Assembly: GCA_018609925.1 (NCBI GenBank)
Contig: JAHEOG010000108.1
Span: 1 to 6,503, forward strand
Origin: Gammaproteobacteria bacterium
GTDB lineage: Bacteria > Pseudomonadota > Gammaproteobacteria > Thiohalorhabdales > Thiohalorhabdaceae
Direction: 5' to 3'
Length of the DNA: 6,503 nucleotides
The notes below the pieces were generated by a model. It saw nothing but the letters and a program-made list of their open reading frames with translations, searched no databases and was not told the DNA's origin. The translations under genes and the position numbers were made by a program. Shown piece by piece: positions 6,406 to 6,503 of this stretch. The first letter of the stretch is position 1; each line of letters opens with the position of its first letter.

Positions 6406-6503
6406 GACGGGCCTTTTAAGGCACTCCAGGATTTGACTGGGTTTAGGCCTGGGTCCGATCCTGGGCGTTGAATCCGGGTCGAAAGGCCGGACGTATGATT
6501 TAG
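6406..6503. other. Intergenic right edge, no gene seen
   Basis: No coding region with a ribosome site is visible in these 98 nt. TATGAT at 6494-6499 is one mismatch from the sigma70 -10 consensus, but the best -35-like hexamer, TTGAAT at 6467-6472, is 21 nt away, which is too long. It could be a promoter for a gene beyond the window, with low certainty. Confidence 0.25.

Noticed and set aside
6467..6499. TTGAAT ... TATGAT as a sigma70 promoter
   Set aside because: The 21-nt spacer is too long and no extended -10 TG is present. It is kept only as a weak note in the right-edge entry.

Overview
The window is a compact, GC-rich (estimated by eye at about two thirds G+C) stretch of bacterial DNA. 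All five recognisable metabolic genes and one unknown gene lie on the + strand. The 6-phosphogluconate dehydrogenase carries the spacer form I remember from gamma-proteobacterial homologues, and the glucokinase is the E. coli Glk type. I therefore favour a high-GC gamma-proteobacterium. An autotrophic or halophilic lifestyle would fit a sucrose-consuming operon with no sugar uptake genes, but that is inference only; no RNA gene or taxonomic marker is present.

Positions 1-5251 form one tightly packed gene cluster: gnd (3' end only), zwf, glk, a GH100 neutral/alkaline invertase, and pgl. The spacings are 3 nt (gnd/zwf), a 1-nt TGATG overlap (zwf/glk), 19 nt (glk/invertase) and 8 nt (invertase/pgl). 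No terminator or convincing promoter lies between them, so they are very likely co-transcribed from a promoter left of the window. Together they encode a complete route. Sucrose is hydrolysed to glucose and fructose, glucose is phosphorylated, and glucose 6-phosphate passes through 6-phosphogluconolactone and 6-phosphogluconate to ribulose 5-phosphate. The yield is reduced NAD(P) and pentose phosphate. No sugar transporter, fructokinase, regulator or Entner-Doudoroff gene is visible, so the sucrose is more likely internal (a reserve or compatible solute) than imported, though the flanks could change this.

Positions 5252-5348 are a 97-nt spacer with a possible ten-codon leader ORF and a perfect but start-less Shine-Dalgarno sequence. 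Positions 5349-6362 encode a predicted lipoprotein of 337 residues that I do not recognise. It has a Lys-rich segment after the lipidated Cys, a Gly/Pro/Met-rich middle and a His/Met-rich C-terminal domain with a Cys-Cys pair. The last 141 nt (6363-6503) hold a GC-rich hairpin that looks like an intrinsic terminator for the lipoprotein gene. An isolated TATGAT near the right edge might be a -10 element for a gene outside the window.

The metabolic genes are secure. The most open questions are the lipoprotein's function, the small elements upstream of it, and the physiological role of placing a GH100 invertase inside an oxidative pentose phosphate operon.
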